Below are positions 8,267 to 15,710 of a stretch of DNA of 64,000 nt, piece after piece. Origin of the DNA: Mucilaginibacter pallidiroseus. GTDB taxonomy: Bacteria > Bacteroidota > Bacteroidia > Sphingobacteriales > Sphingobacteriaceae. The notes below the pieces were generated by a model. It did not search any database. It worked only from the letters and a program-made list of their open reading frames with translations, and was not told the origin of the DNA. The first letter of the stretch is position 1. Each line of letters opens with the position of its first letter. A program made the translations under genes and the position numbers. The stretch is taken from NCBI RefSeq assembly GCF_007846085.1, contig NZ_VOEJ01000002.1, positions 62,001-126,000 on the forward strand. Reading direction: 5' to 3'.

Positions 8267-9058
8267 ATGCATTCCTTCGACCTAAGTTTTCTTAAATTCG
8301 GGGTATTTGATATACTGGATGTACTGATAGTTGCATTTATAATCTATCAGTTGTACAACCTGATCAGGGGTACCATCGCAGCCAATATTTTCATAGGCCT
8401 CATAACCATATACTTATTGTATAGGGTGGTGAATGCGCTCGAAATGCGTTTGCTTGCCGGCATACTTGGCAAATTTGCCGAGGTTGGCATCATAGCAGTT
8501 ATCATCGTTTTTCAGCAGGAAGTAAGGCGTTTCCTGTTATTGGTAGGTAAAAACGCTTCGCTACAACGCAATAAGGCATGGTGGAAATATTTTTTTGGCA
8601 AAGATGATGCTGAAAAAAACAACTATGCACGCATCAAACCAATTATTGATGCCTGCAAAACCATGAAACAGAGCCGCACGGGTGCCCTTATTGTTTTTAC
8701 CAAATATTACGACGAACAATTTTACCAGAACAGCTGCGAAGTATTAGATGCCAAGATATCCAAGCGTATGCTGGAAAGCATTTTTCAAAAAAACAGCCCC
8801 CTGCACGATGGCGCTGTCGTGATATCTGAAAACAAGATAAAATCTGCGAGCTGTATATTGCCAGTTACCGAAAAATCTGACCTGCCTGCTCAATACGGGT
8901 TACGGCACCGCGCAGGTATTGGCGTTACCGAGGCTAATGATGCCACGGCTATAATTGTATCAGAAGAAACCGGCGAAATATCGTACGCCAAACAAGGCCG
9001 CATTAAAATGGACCTTAGTTTTGCCGAACTTGAAAAGCTATTAAATAAAGATTTTTAA
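8267..9058 (+). CDS. cdaA: Diadenylate cyclase CdaA (c-di-AMP synthase)
   Basis: Membrane-bound enzyme that condenses two ATP to cyclic di-AMP, a second messenger controlling potassium and osmolyte balance. Residues 15-90 contain three membrane helices; residues 120-245 form the DAC domain with its hallmark sites D181-G-A (PLHDGAVV) and R213-H-R (GLRHRAGIG), then SEETGEIS. The second motif usually reads GTRHRAA; here Thr is Leu. The usual CdaR partner gene (YbbR domains) is not adjacent. The start codon lies directly after a TAACTTCG box, suggesting a very short leader. It follows the polyprenyl synthase by 59 bp. Confidence 0.95.
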   Translation: MHSFDLSFLKFGVFDILDVLIVAFIIYQLYNLIRGTIAANIFIGLITIYLLYRVVNALEMRLLAGILGKFAEVGIIAVIIVFQQEVRRFLLLVGKNASLQRNKAWWKYFFGKDDAEKNNYARIKPIIDACKTMKQSRTGALIVFTKYYDEQFYQNSCEVLDAKISKRMLESIFQKNSPLHDGAVVISENKIKSASCILPVTEKSDLPAQYGLRHRAGIGVTEANDATAIIVSEETGEISYAKQGRIKMDLSFAELEKLLNKDF

Positions 9059-9065
9059 GCAGGTA

Positions 9066-9446
9066 TTAAGGAGTTACCTTGGCAATCTTTTTAGGCGCCC
9101 CCATATTGGTACCCACTATCGGCATTTTCGAAAAACCATCTATTTTCTTTACAGGAGTGTTAGCGTTATCTTCTGTTACCTGTACGGGCATCTTGTAACC
9201 GTCAACGGCCACTATTAATGGAGCGTTGTTAGGCGATATTCTTGTGATGTCACCACGGTTGGCCAAAGCCGGGAACGGATTAGGCTTTACCAAATCATTT
9301 ATTTTGGAAAGCGTACGCCAGCTGCTATCCTTTTTAAGATCAAATTTTGGATTAAACAACCCATCAAGCGGTTTTACCGGTTTAATTTGAGCAGAGGCAG
9401 CGCTACCTGCCGCCAATAACGTTAGAAAGAATAATGCCTTCTTCAT
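9066..9446 (-). CDS. Hypothetical secreted protein, 126 aa
   Basis: The first 19 residues form a clear signal peptide ending ASAQ, so the product is periplasmic or secreted. The mature part of about 105 residues is rich in Lys, Pro and Asn, with a basic C-terminus (GAPKKIAKVTP), and has no motif I recognise. It is convergent with cdaA, with only 7 bp between the stop codons, and no terminator fits between them. Confidence 0.65.
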   Translation of the reverse strand: MKKALFFLTLLAAGSAASAQIKPVKPLDGLFNPKFDLKKDSSWRTLSKINDLVKPNPFPALANRGDITRISPNNAPLIVAVDGYKMPVQVTEDNANTPVKKIDGFSKMPIVGTNMGAPKKIAKVTP

Positions 9447-9527
9447 GAGCGTGACCGTTTAGTTGTGTAAAGTTAGCTAATCATTTAACCAATAACGTGT
9501 TAAATAGGGTTAAAAAGTGTTAAATAC

Positions 9528-9557
9528 AAAAGCCGCTCCTGTTAAGGGGCGGCTTTT
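9528..9557 (-). terminator. Terminator of the M1 aminopeptidase gene
   Basis: AAAAGCCGCTCC / GGGGCGGCTTTT, 12-bp stem with one G-T pair and a 6-base loop; on the minus strand it is followed by TTTTGTATTT. It lies just past the stop codon at 9585. Confidence 0.85.
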
Positions 9558-9584
9558 AGCGTGTATTAAGGTTAGGGTGTAGGC

Positions 9585-12074
9585 TTATTCCGCTGCATTT
9601 ACATCGGCAATACCTTTGTCAGCAGCAGTTGCTGATGCGGCATCATTTAGCTTTGTACGCTCGGCTTTAATATTTGTTAGCAGGGTTACCACTTGCGGGC
9701 CAACACCGTATTTTTTGTACTTGGCACCAAAATCAGCAATGGCTTTAATGCCGGCTTGTGCATAAGCAGGGTTTTGCACACGGGCAGTAAAATCTGCAAA
9801 CTTGCGCATAATGTTAACCTGTGTTTGCGGCTGCCCATTTTTAAAGGCATCGTAAACATAGTTCCACTGCTCATCGCTGCCACTGGTTGCGTAAGTATTT
9901 AAAACAGCTTGCTTTAAAGCGCCTTGGCTGTCTTTCTCGTATTGTTTAGCCAATGGCATAGCCTCGGCAGGGTTTAACAAACTAATTGCTGTTAAAGCAG
10001 CGCCCTGCACGGCGTATGATTGGCTGTTTAATGATTGCTTGAACAAGTTCATGTTGCCGGCAGCTTTAAGCTTGCCTAAAGCTGTAAGAGCTGCCGCTTT
10101 TACAAGTGTATTTTCATCTATTTGAGCCAGATTTACCAGTATAGGCTGGGCAGCGTTTCGTACATCATCATTTGTTAAATCGGCAGCTTTAATGGCTTTT
10201 ATACGCAGCTCGTAGTATTTATCTTTCATCGCAGCAATGATTACGCTACGCGCACCTTTGTCGGTTTGCTTTTTACCGGCGGCTGTAATGGCTTCAAACC
10301 TGTCCAAAAATAGCGGGGCATTAAAGTATTGAAATACGTACTCCTCTAAAGTTTTGGCATCTGTTTTTTGCGTAAGGATAACCTTATCGCCGTCAACGTT
10401 AACTAAGTCTGGCTTCGATGCAACTTTAAATGTTAATGTATCAGCTTTGCTGCGCATCCAAACGTTATAGCGTGTTTTCTTACCGCCCGCGTAAATATCA
10501 ACGGCCATTGGCAGGATAAAGGCATTGCCATCCTGGTTTTGGGCCAGGTAAACGGTTTGCGTTTTGGTAGCATCATCATATTTATAGCTGATGTTTAATA
10601 CCGGATGGCCTGCGCCATAGTACCATTGGTTAAAGAACCAGTTAAGGTCGCGGCCGCTGGCTTCCTCCAAAGCTAAACGCAATTGCTGCGCTTCGCCGTT
10701 TTTGAAAGCGTTTGATTTTAGGTAGATGTTTAAGCCCTTATAAAATGCAGCATTGCCAAGATAGTTACGCAGCATGTATAAAATACGACCACCTTTTTGG
10801 TAGGTAACCACATCAAACACATCCTCCTTATCATTATAGTGGAAACGAACAAGATTTTTGGTTTTGGCATCCGGCTGGCTCAGGTAGTTAACCATATCCT
10901 CATAAATATGCGCATCGCCGGCATCTTTACCATATTTATACTCGGCCCAAAGGGTTTCGCTAAAATCGGCGAATGACTCGTTTACTGTTAAGTTGCTCCA
11001 GCTTTCGGCAGTCACATAATCGCCAAACCATTGGTGGAAAAGCTCGTGCACAATGGTGCTTGGCCCCTGCCCGTAATAGGTATCCAACAATTCGCGCTTA
11101 GTAGCTTGCACATAGTCGCCATGCAGAGTTGCACTCGTATTCTCCATTGCACCACTTACATAGTCGCGCACAACAATTTGTGAGTATTTGTTCCACGGGT
11201 AATCAACACCTAAAGTTTTTGAGTAAAACTCCATCGCCTCGGGCGTAAAGCCGAAGATATCTTTAGCGTAAGGTGCATATTTAGGCTCCAGGTAATAGCT
11301 TACTTCCTTGCCTCTCCAGGCATCTTTGGTAATCTTAAAATCGCCAACTGCCATCATAAACAGATATGGCGAATGCGGCAATTCCATTTTCCAGGTATCG
11401 GTACGGGTACCATCAGCATTAACCTTTTGCGAAGCTAACCTTCCGTTAGATAGCGTTACATACTTATTAGGCACGGTCATGCTAATTTCGTCTGTAGTTT
11501 TTTGGTTGGGCTTATCAATTGTAGGGAACCATGCAGATGATCCTTCGGTTTCGCCCTGGGTCCATATTTGCGTTGGCTTATCTTTCTCGATACCGTCCGG
11601 GTTAATAAAGTAAAGACCTTTAGCATCGCTGATGGCCATGCTTCCTTTTGATTTTAACTCGTTTGGTTTAGATGTATAGTCGATGTAAACGGTATAGCTT
11701 TCGGCATTGGTGTATGTTTTATCAAGCTTTATGTTAACCGTTAAGCTATCGTACGTAAATTTAAGCGGTATATTTTTTCCATTTTTTACAATGGCAATGC
11801 TTTTTAAGTCCATGCCTTTTGCATCAAGCCTAAGGCTGTCGGTTGGGTAAAAGTGAGGTTTCAAAGTAACCCACTCTTTCCCATACAGATAACGTTTTTT
11901 GTAATCGAAACGCACATCCAACTTGGTGTGCACCAGGTCGTTTATTTTTGTCGGGGTCTCGCGGTAAATTTTAAATGCGGCGCTTTCCGCCGGTGCCTCT
12001 GTTTGCGCCCGTGCACTGTTTAAGGCAAAAGCACTGATACTGCCGGCTAACAATGCGGCGTACAAAGTTTTCAT
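9585..12074 (-). CDS. Secreted M1 family zinc aminopeptidase with C-terminal HEAT-like region
   Basis: Periplasmic or secreted aminopeptidase removing N-terminal residues from peptides. Starting at 12074 gives 829 residues with a signal peptide (MKTLYAALLAGSISAFALNS, cleavage near ARAQ); the longer frame to 12146 would bury it. The M1 core is complete: GAMEN (308-312), HELFH (343-347) and E366, the HEXXH-18-E zinc site, then YQKGGRILYMLRNYLG. Residues from about 600 on form alternating helices (TLVKAAALTALGKLK, SYAVQGAALTAISLL) resembling HEAT repeats, as in other Bacteroidota M1 peptidases. It has its own terminator. Confidence 0.93.
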   Translation of the reverse strand: MKTLYAALLAGSISAFALNSARAQTEAPAESAAFKIYRETPTKINDLVHTKLDVRFDYKKRYLYGKEWVTLKPHFYPTDSLRLDAKGMDLKSIAIVKNGKNIPLKFTYDSLTVNIKLDKTYTNAESYTVYIDYTSKPNELKSKGSMAISDAKGLYFINPDGIEKDKPTQIWTQGETEGSSAWFPTIDKPNQKTTDEISMTVPNKYVTLSNGRLASQKVNADGTRTDTWKMELPHSPYLFMMAVGDFKITKDAWRGKEVSYYLEPKYAPYAKDIFGFTPEAMEFYSKTLGVDYPWNKYSQIVVRDYVSGAMENTSATLHGDYVQATKRELLDTYYGQGPSTIVHELFHQWFGDYVTAESWSNLTVNESFADFSETLWAEYKYGKDAGDAHIYEDMVNYLSQPDAKTKNLVRFHYNDKEDVFDVVTYQKGGRILYMLRNYLGNAAFYKGLNIYLKSNAFKNGEAQQLRLALEEASGRDLNWFFNQWYYGAGHPVLNISYKYDDATKTQTVYLAQNQDGNAFILPMAVDIYAGGKKTRYNVWMRSKADTLTFKVASKPDLVNVDGDKVILTQKTDAKTLEEYVFQYFNAPLFLDRFEAITAAGKKQTDKGARSVIIAAMKDKYYELRIKAIKAADLTNDDVRNAAQPILVNLAQIDENTLVKAAALTALGKLKAAGNMNLFKQSLNSQSYAVQGAALTAISLLNPAEAMPLAKQYEKDSQGALKQAVLNTYATSGSDEQWNYVYDAFKNGQPQTQVNIMRKFADFTARVQNPAYAQAGIKAIADFGAKYKKYGVGPQVVTLLTNIKAERTKLNDAASATAADKGIADVNAAE

Positions 12075-12232
12075 ATTGTTAATAGTTGGGGTTAATACGT
12101 AGTAAAACCTAAAATTATAGGATTTATCCGGATCTAAGACAAGCAAAAAAACTTAATGTTACAGTTAATACCTTTTAAATATTAAATTAGCCGTACCAAT
12201 TATACATCAATCATTTACCTAATATTAATATT

Positions 12233-13561
12233 ATGCATCGCCGTAGTTTTTTAACAAATACTGCTATTGCCGGTACTACGTTTTTAGTAGGCTCATCTTT
12301 ACAGGCATCAGCCGGAATATTTACCGGCGCACCTAACAAAAAAATTGTTTTAGGCGTAATGGGCGTAAATGGCCGTGGCGATTTCCTGGCACACAAGTTT
12401 GCCGGCTTGCAGGACGTTGAGATAGGCTATATATGCGATGTAGACAGCAATGCGATGGAGCGATGCATAGCGGGTATTGAAAAAGCCACGGGCAAACGTC
12501 CCGTTGGTATTAAGGATATCAGGAAATTGCTTGAAAAGAAAGATCTTGACGCGCTGGTAATTGCCGCGCCCGATCATTGGCATGCGCCGGCCACCATCCT
12601 GGCCTGCCAGGCTGGTAAACATGTTTACGTTGAAAAGCCATGCAGCCACAACCCGCGCGAAGGCGAAATGGCTATCGAGGCAGCAGCAAAATATAAACGA
12701 CTGGTGCAAATGGGCAGCCAGCGCCGCTCGTTTACCAATGTGCAAAAAATGGTCGAAGAGTTGCACCAGGGTGTTATCGGTCGTGCATATTTTGCAAGGG
12801 GCTGGTATGCTAATAATCGTAAACCTATAGGCGTTGGCAAAGTGGTACCTGTGCCCGCTAATTTAGATTATGAACTTTGGCAGGGTTATGCCCCGCGCAG
12901 ACCTTACAAAGACAACCTGATACACTATAACTGGCATTGGAACTGGAACTGGGGCACCGGCGAGGCGCTCAACAACGGTACACATGAAATTGATGTAATG
13001 CGTTGGGGACTGGGCGTTGATTATCCTGAAAAGATAACATCATCGGGAGGGCGCTTTGCATACAAGGATGACTGGGAAACGCCGGATACACAAACCATTA
13101 TGGTTAACTTCCCTAACAACACGGCTATATCATGGGAAGGGCGCAGCTGCAATGGGTTTAATAGTGAAGGCGTTGGCCGTGGCGTTGTATTCTACGGCGA
13201 CAAGGGAACTATTTACTACGGCGGGGGCAACAGCTATACCGTTTATGACCTTGATAACAAACTTGTAAAGGAAATTAAAGACGACACCAAGGTTGACCCT
13301 ACCAATAAAGTAAGCCCTACCGAAATGCTTGACAGGGTGCACCTGCAAAACTTTATCAATGCCATACGCGGCGAAGAGAAATTAACACAAGATATCATTA
13401 GCGGGCATAAATCAACCGTGATACCGCAACTGGGTAATGTAGCGCAGCGCGTTGGCCGCGTGCTGAACCTCGATCCGAAGAACGGACATATCCTTAACGA
13501 TAAAGAAGCTGCCAAACTATGGGGCCGTGAGTATGCCCAGGGCTGGGATTTGAAAGTTTAA
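12233..13561 (+). CDS. Secreted Gfo/Idh/MocA family oxidoreductase
   Basis: NAD(P)-dependent sugar oxidoreductase exported folded: the N-terminus MHRRSFLTNTAIAGTTFL carries a twin-arginine motif. The Rossmann fold follows (VLGVMGVNGRGDFLA; then AAPDHWHAPATILACQAGKHVYVEKP with the EKP motif that defines the family), and the C-terminal half is the usual substrate domain (GTHEIDVMRWGL). Exported members with a tightly bound cofactor can oxidise sugars at C3. The gene is 22 bp upstream of the double-DUF1080 gene and surely cotranscribed, consistent with a periplasmic 3-keto-glycoside route. The substrate itself is unknown. Confidence 0.9.
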   Translation: MHRRSFLTNTAIAGTTFLVGSSLQASAGIFTGAPNKKIVLGVMGVNGRGDFLAHKFAGLQDVEIGYICDVDSNAMERCIAGIEKATGKRPVGIKDIRKLLEKKDLDALVIAAPDHWHAPATILACQAGKHVYVEKPCSHNPREGEMAIEAAAKYKRLVQMGSQRRSFTNVQKMVEELHQGVIGRAYFARGWYANNRKPIGVGKVVPVPANLDYELWQGYAPRRPYKDNLIHYNWHWNWNWGTGEALNNGTHEIDVMRWGLGVDYPEKITSSGGRFAYKDDWETPDTQTIMVNFPNNTAISWEGRSCNGFNSEGVGRGVVFYGDKGTIYYGGGNSYTVYDLDNKLVKEIKDDTKVDPTNKVSPTEMLDRVHLQNFINAIRGEEKLTQDIISGHKSTVIPQLGNVAQRVGRVLNLDPKNGHILNDKEAAKLWGREYAQGWDLKV

Positions 13562-13583
13562 CGTCAACCATCTACCAAATACT

Positions 13584-14954
13584 ATGAAAAACCTAAAGAC
13601 GATTTTATTGGCTGCAAGTATTGCTGCAGGTGTACAAACCTCACAGGCTCAAAACGGCTATACCAACTTATTTAACGGCAAAGATCTTAAAGGCTGGAAA
13701 GTGCTTGCGGGCAAGGCCGACTATAAAGTGGAAAACGGCGGCATAACCGGCACAGCCGTATTGAACAGTGGTAATACCTTTTTAGTAACCGAAAAAGAGT
13801 ACGGCGATTTTATTTTGGAGCTTGATGCCAAAACCGAAAGTACCTTAACCAACTCGGGCATACAGTTAAGAAGTCATTACAACCCTGCAGGTAAGGATGG
13901 CAAAGGCCTTGTTTATGGTCGCCAATGCGAAATTGACCCGAGCGACAGGCAATGGACCGGCGGCATTTATGACGAGGGCCGCCGCGACTGGCTTTACCCT
14001 ATGGAGCTAAACGGCAAAGCAAAATCTGCCTGGAAAAATAGTGCCTTCAATCACATCAAAATTGAATGTATAGGTAACACCACCAAAACGTGGATAAATG
14101 GCGTAGCTACTGCAATGGTAGTTGACACGGTTGATATAAAGGGCTTTATTGGCTTGCAGGTGCACGCTATTGAAAATGCAACGCAGGCCGGCAAAAAGGT
14201 ATATTTTAAAAACATCCGCATTAAAACAACTAACCTTAAGCCCGAGGCCTTTAGTAAAGATGTATACGTAGTAAACCTGCAGCCCAACAACTTATCGGCC
14301 TACGAAAAGCAGGACAGGTGGAATTTATTGTTTGATGGTAGATCGTCGGCCGGCTGGCGCAGTGCCAACAGCAACAGTTTCCCTGCAAAGGGTTGGAAAA
14401 TTGGCGATGGCATGATAAGCGTGCTACCATCAACCGGCGGCGAAGCTACTAATGGCGGCGATATTATAACCGACAAACAATTCGCAGCGTTCGACCTGTC
14501 GTTCGAGTTCAGGATGACAACAGGAGCCAACAGCGGCGTTAAATATTTTGTAACCCTGTACGAGAAAACCGTAGGCTCGGCCATTGGTCTTGAGTACCAG
14601 GTATTGGATGATGCAGTACACCCCGATGCCAAACTTGGCCGTGATGGCAACCGCACGTTGGCATCTTTATACGATTTAATAACAGCGAAAAAGCAACCCC
14701 GCTTTGTGCACCCCATAGGCCAGTGGAATACGGGCCGGGTAGTGGTATATCCGAATAATCATGTGGAACATTATTTAAATGGCATAAAAGTACTGGAGTA
14801 CGACCGTGGATCGGCCGCTTACCGCGAGCTTGTTGCACAAAGCAAATACAAGGTATGGAAAGACTTTGGCGAAGCGAAAGAAGGCCACATATTGCTGCAG
14901 GATCATGGCCACGAGGTAAACTTTAGAAGTGTTAAGATAAAAGAGCTTAAATAA
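13584..14954 (+). CDS. Double-DUF1080 (3-keto-disaccharide hydrolase family) secreted protein
   Basis: 456 aa with a signal peptide (ending SQAQ) and two DUF1080/PF06439 domains in tandem. Domain 1 spans about 27-215 (YTNLFNGKDLKGWKVL, then NSGIQLRSHY, IYDEGRRDWLYP) and domain 2 about 245-455 (WNLLFDGRSSAGWR, ANSGVKYFV, GHILLQDHGHEVNFRSVKI). The family has a concanavalin/LamG-like fold and includes enzymes that cleave 3-keto-glycosides, so pairing with a Gfo/Idh/MocA oxidoreductase is meaningful. Whether both domains are active is not clear: the lead-in LFNGKDLKGW is kept in the first and altered in the second. Confidence 0.88.
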   Translation: MKNLKTILLAASIAAGVQTSQAQNGYTNLFNGKDLKGWKVLAGKADYKVENGGITGTAVLNSGNTFLVTEKEYGDFILELDAKTESTLTNSGIQLRSHYNPAGKDGKGLVYGRQCEIDPSDRQWTGGIYDEGRRDWLYPMELNGKAKSAWKNSAFNHIKIECIGNTTKTWINGVATAMVVDTVDIKGFIGLQVHAIENATQAGKKVYFKNIRIKTTNLKPEAFSKDVYVVNLQPNNLSAYEKQDRWNLLFDGRSSAGWRSANSNSFPAKGWKIGDGMISVLPSTGGEATNGGDIITDKQFAAFDLSFEFRMTTGANSGVKYFVTLYEKTVGSAIGLEYQVLDDAVHPDAKLGRDGNRTLASLYDLITAKKQPRFVHPIGQWNTGRVVVYPNNHVEHYLNGIKVLEYDRGSAAYRELVAQSKYKVWKDFGEAKEGHILLQDHGHEVNFRSVKIKELK

Positions 14955-14975
14955 AACAGGCTCCATTTAATAAGT

Positions 14976-15029
14976 CTTCGACAGGCTTATACTGACGCAA
15001 CACAAAGTGTCATGTTAAGCCTGTCGAAG
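14976..15029. repeat. REP-like inverted repeat with CTTCGACAGGCTTA arms
   Basis: CTTCGACAGGCTTA (14976-14989) and its exact complement TAAGCCTGTCGAAG (15016-15029) surround a 26-base loop containing GTGTCATG. This resembles the intergenic GTCATGCTGAGCCTGTCGAAG elements found dispersed in many bacterial genomes. It lies after the DUF1080 gene in a 186-bp gap. Confidence 0.7.
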
Positions 15030-15140
15030 CACTTGCCGCTTGGCTAACTCGTTGAAAAGCTTAGTCGGAGGTTATCACTACAAATCATCATTTAAGTACC
15101 TTACTCAAGGTTTTCTCAGAAATTTTGCAATATTTGGACT

Positions 15141-15395
15141 ATGCAAAACGACTTGACCGCGGTACAATTACTTCGACTTTTCCTGGAACCCCACTTTGCC
15201 AATGTAAGTATTGTACCTCACGGACTTAACGCTGAAACAGGTCGGCCGACACTTAAGATCTCCGGTCTTAGGAATAAGAAAGAAGGCCGCGTGTTTATCG
15301 ACGAAGCAATACTGCTTGACTTATTAACAGCACCCAACATGGAATCGATTTTTCAGGGCCTGCTGGATATGATGCTCGAACAAACCGAAAAATAA
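15141..15395 (+). CDS. Small hypothetical protein, 84 aa
   Basis: A compact, acidic protein without signal peptide or membrane segment (MQNDLTAVQLLRLFLEPHF at the start, LDMMLEQTEK at the end). I recognise no family. Support for coding comes from normal codon use, a start ATG immediately after ATATTTGGACT, a near match to the local promoter box with almost no leader, and free-standing position between two other plus-strand genes. Confidence 0.55.
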   Translation: MQNDLTAVQLLRLFLEPHFANVSIVPHGLNAETGRPTLKISGLRNKKEGRVFIDEAILLDLLTAPNMESIFQGLLDMMLEQTEK

Positions 15396-15710
15396 TATTC
15401 GAATTACCCCTTCTTCTCTTTCTGCAATCGTACACCCACCGTCCGAATCCGAACGTTTTGCAGATATTAAATCATTATAATTGCTTGATTATAAATAATT
15501 TAAAAAAATGGCACGGCTTTAATGTAAATTAGTGGCTATCTAAGCTGCATCTATAAATTACACCTTTAAAGTGATTGCCATGATTAAAAATTTCCTACTT
15601 GACGATATACTGATAACAGCATACGATGTAAGTGGCCACGGCGTAAATCCACAACTGTAAACCCTGCTATAATTTCAGGAGCGAATAAGCAAACTATAAC
15701 CTTTTAATAC
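15396..15710 (+). other. 315-bp gap holding only a 26-codon ORF
   Basis: A frame at 15580-15660 begins ATGATTAAAAATTTCC and encodes 26 residues (MIKNFLLDDI...). It has no detectable family and could be a chance ORF, a leader peptide or the relic of a longer gene. No hairpin with a T-run is seen in the gap. Confidence 0.35.

Noticed and set aside
9693..9902. Plus-strand frame inside the M1 aminopeptidase gene and similar antisense frames throughout
   Set aside because: Shadows of well-supported genes on the other strand, with no signal or domain of their own.
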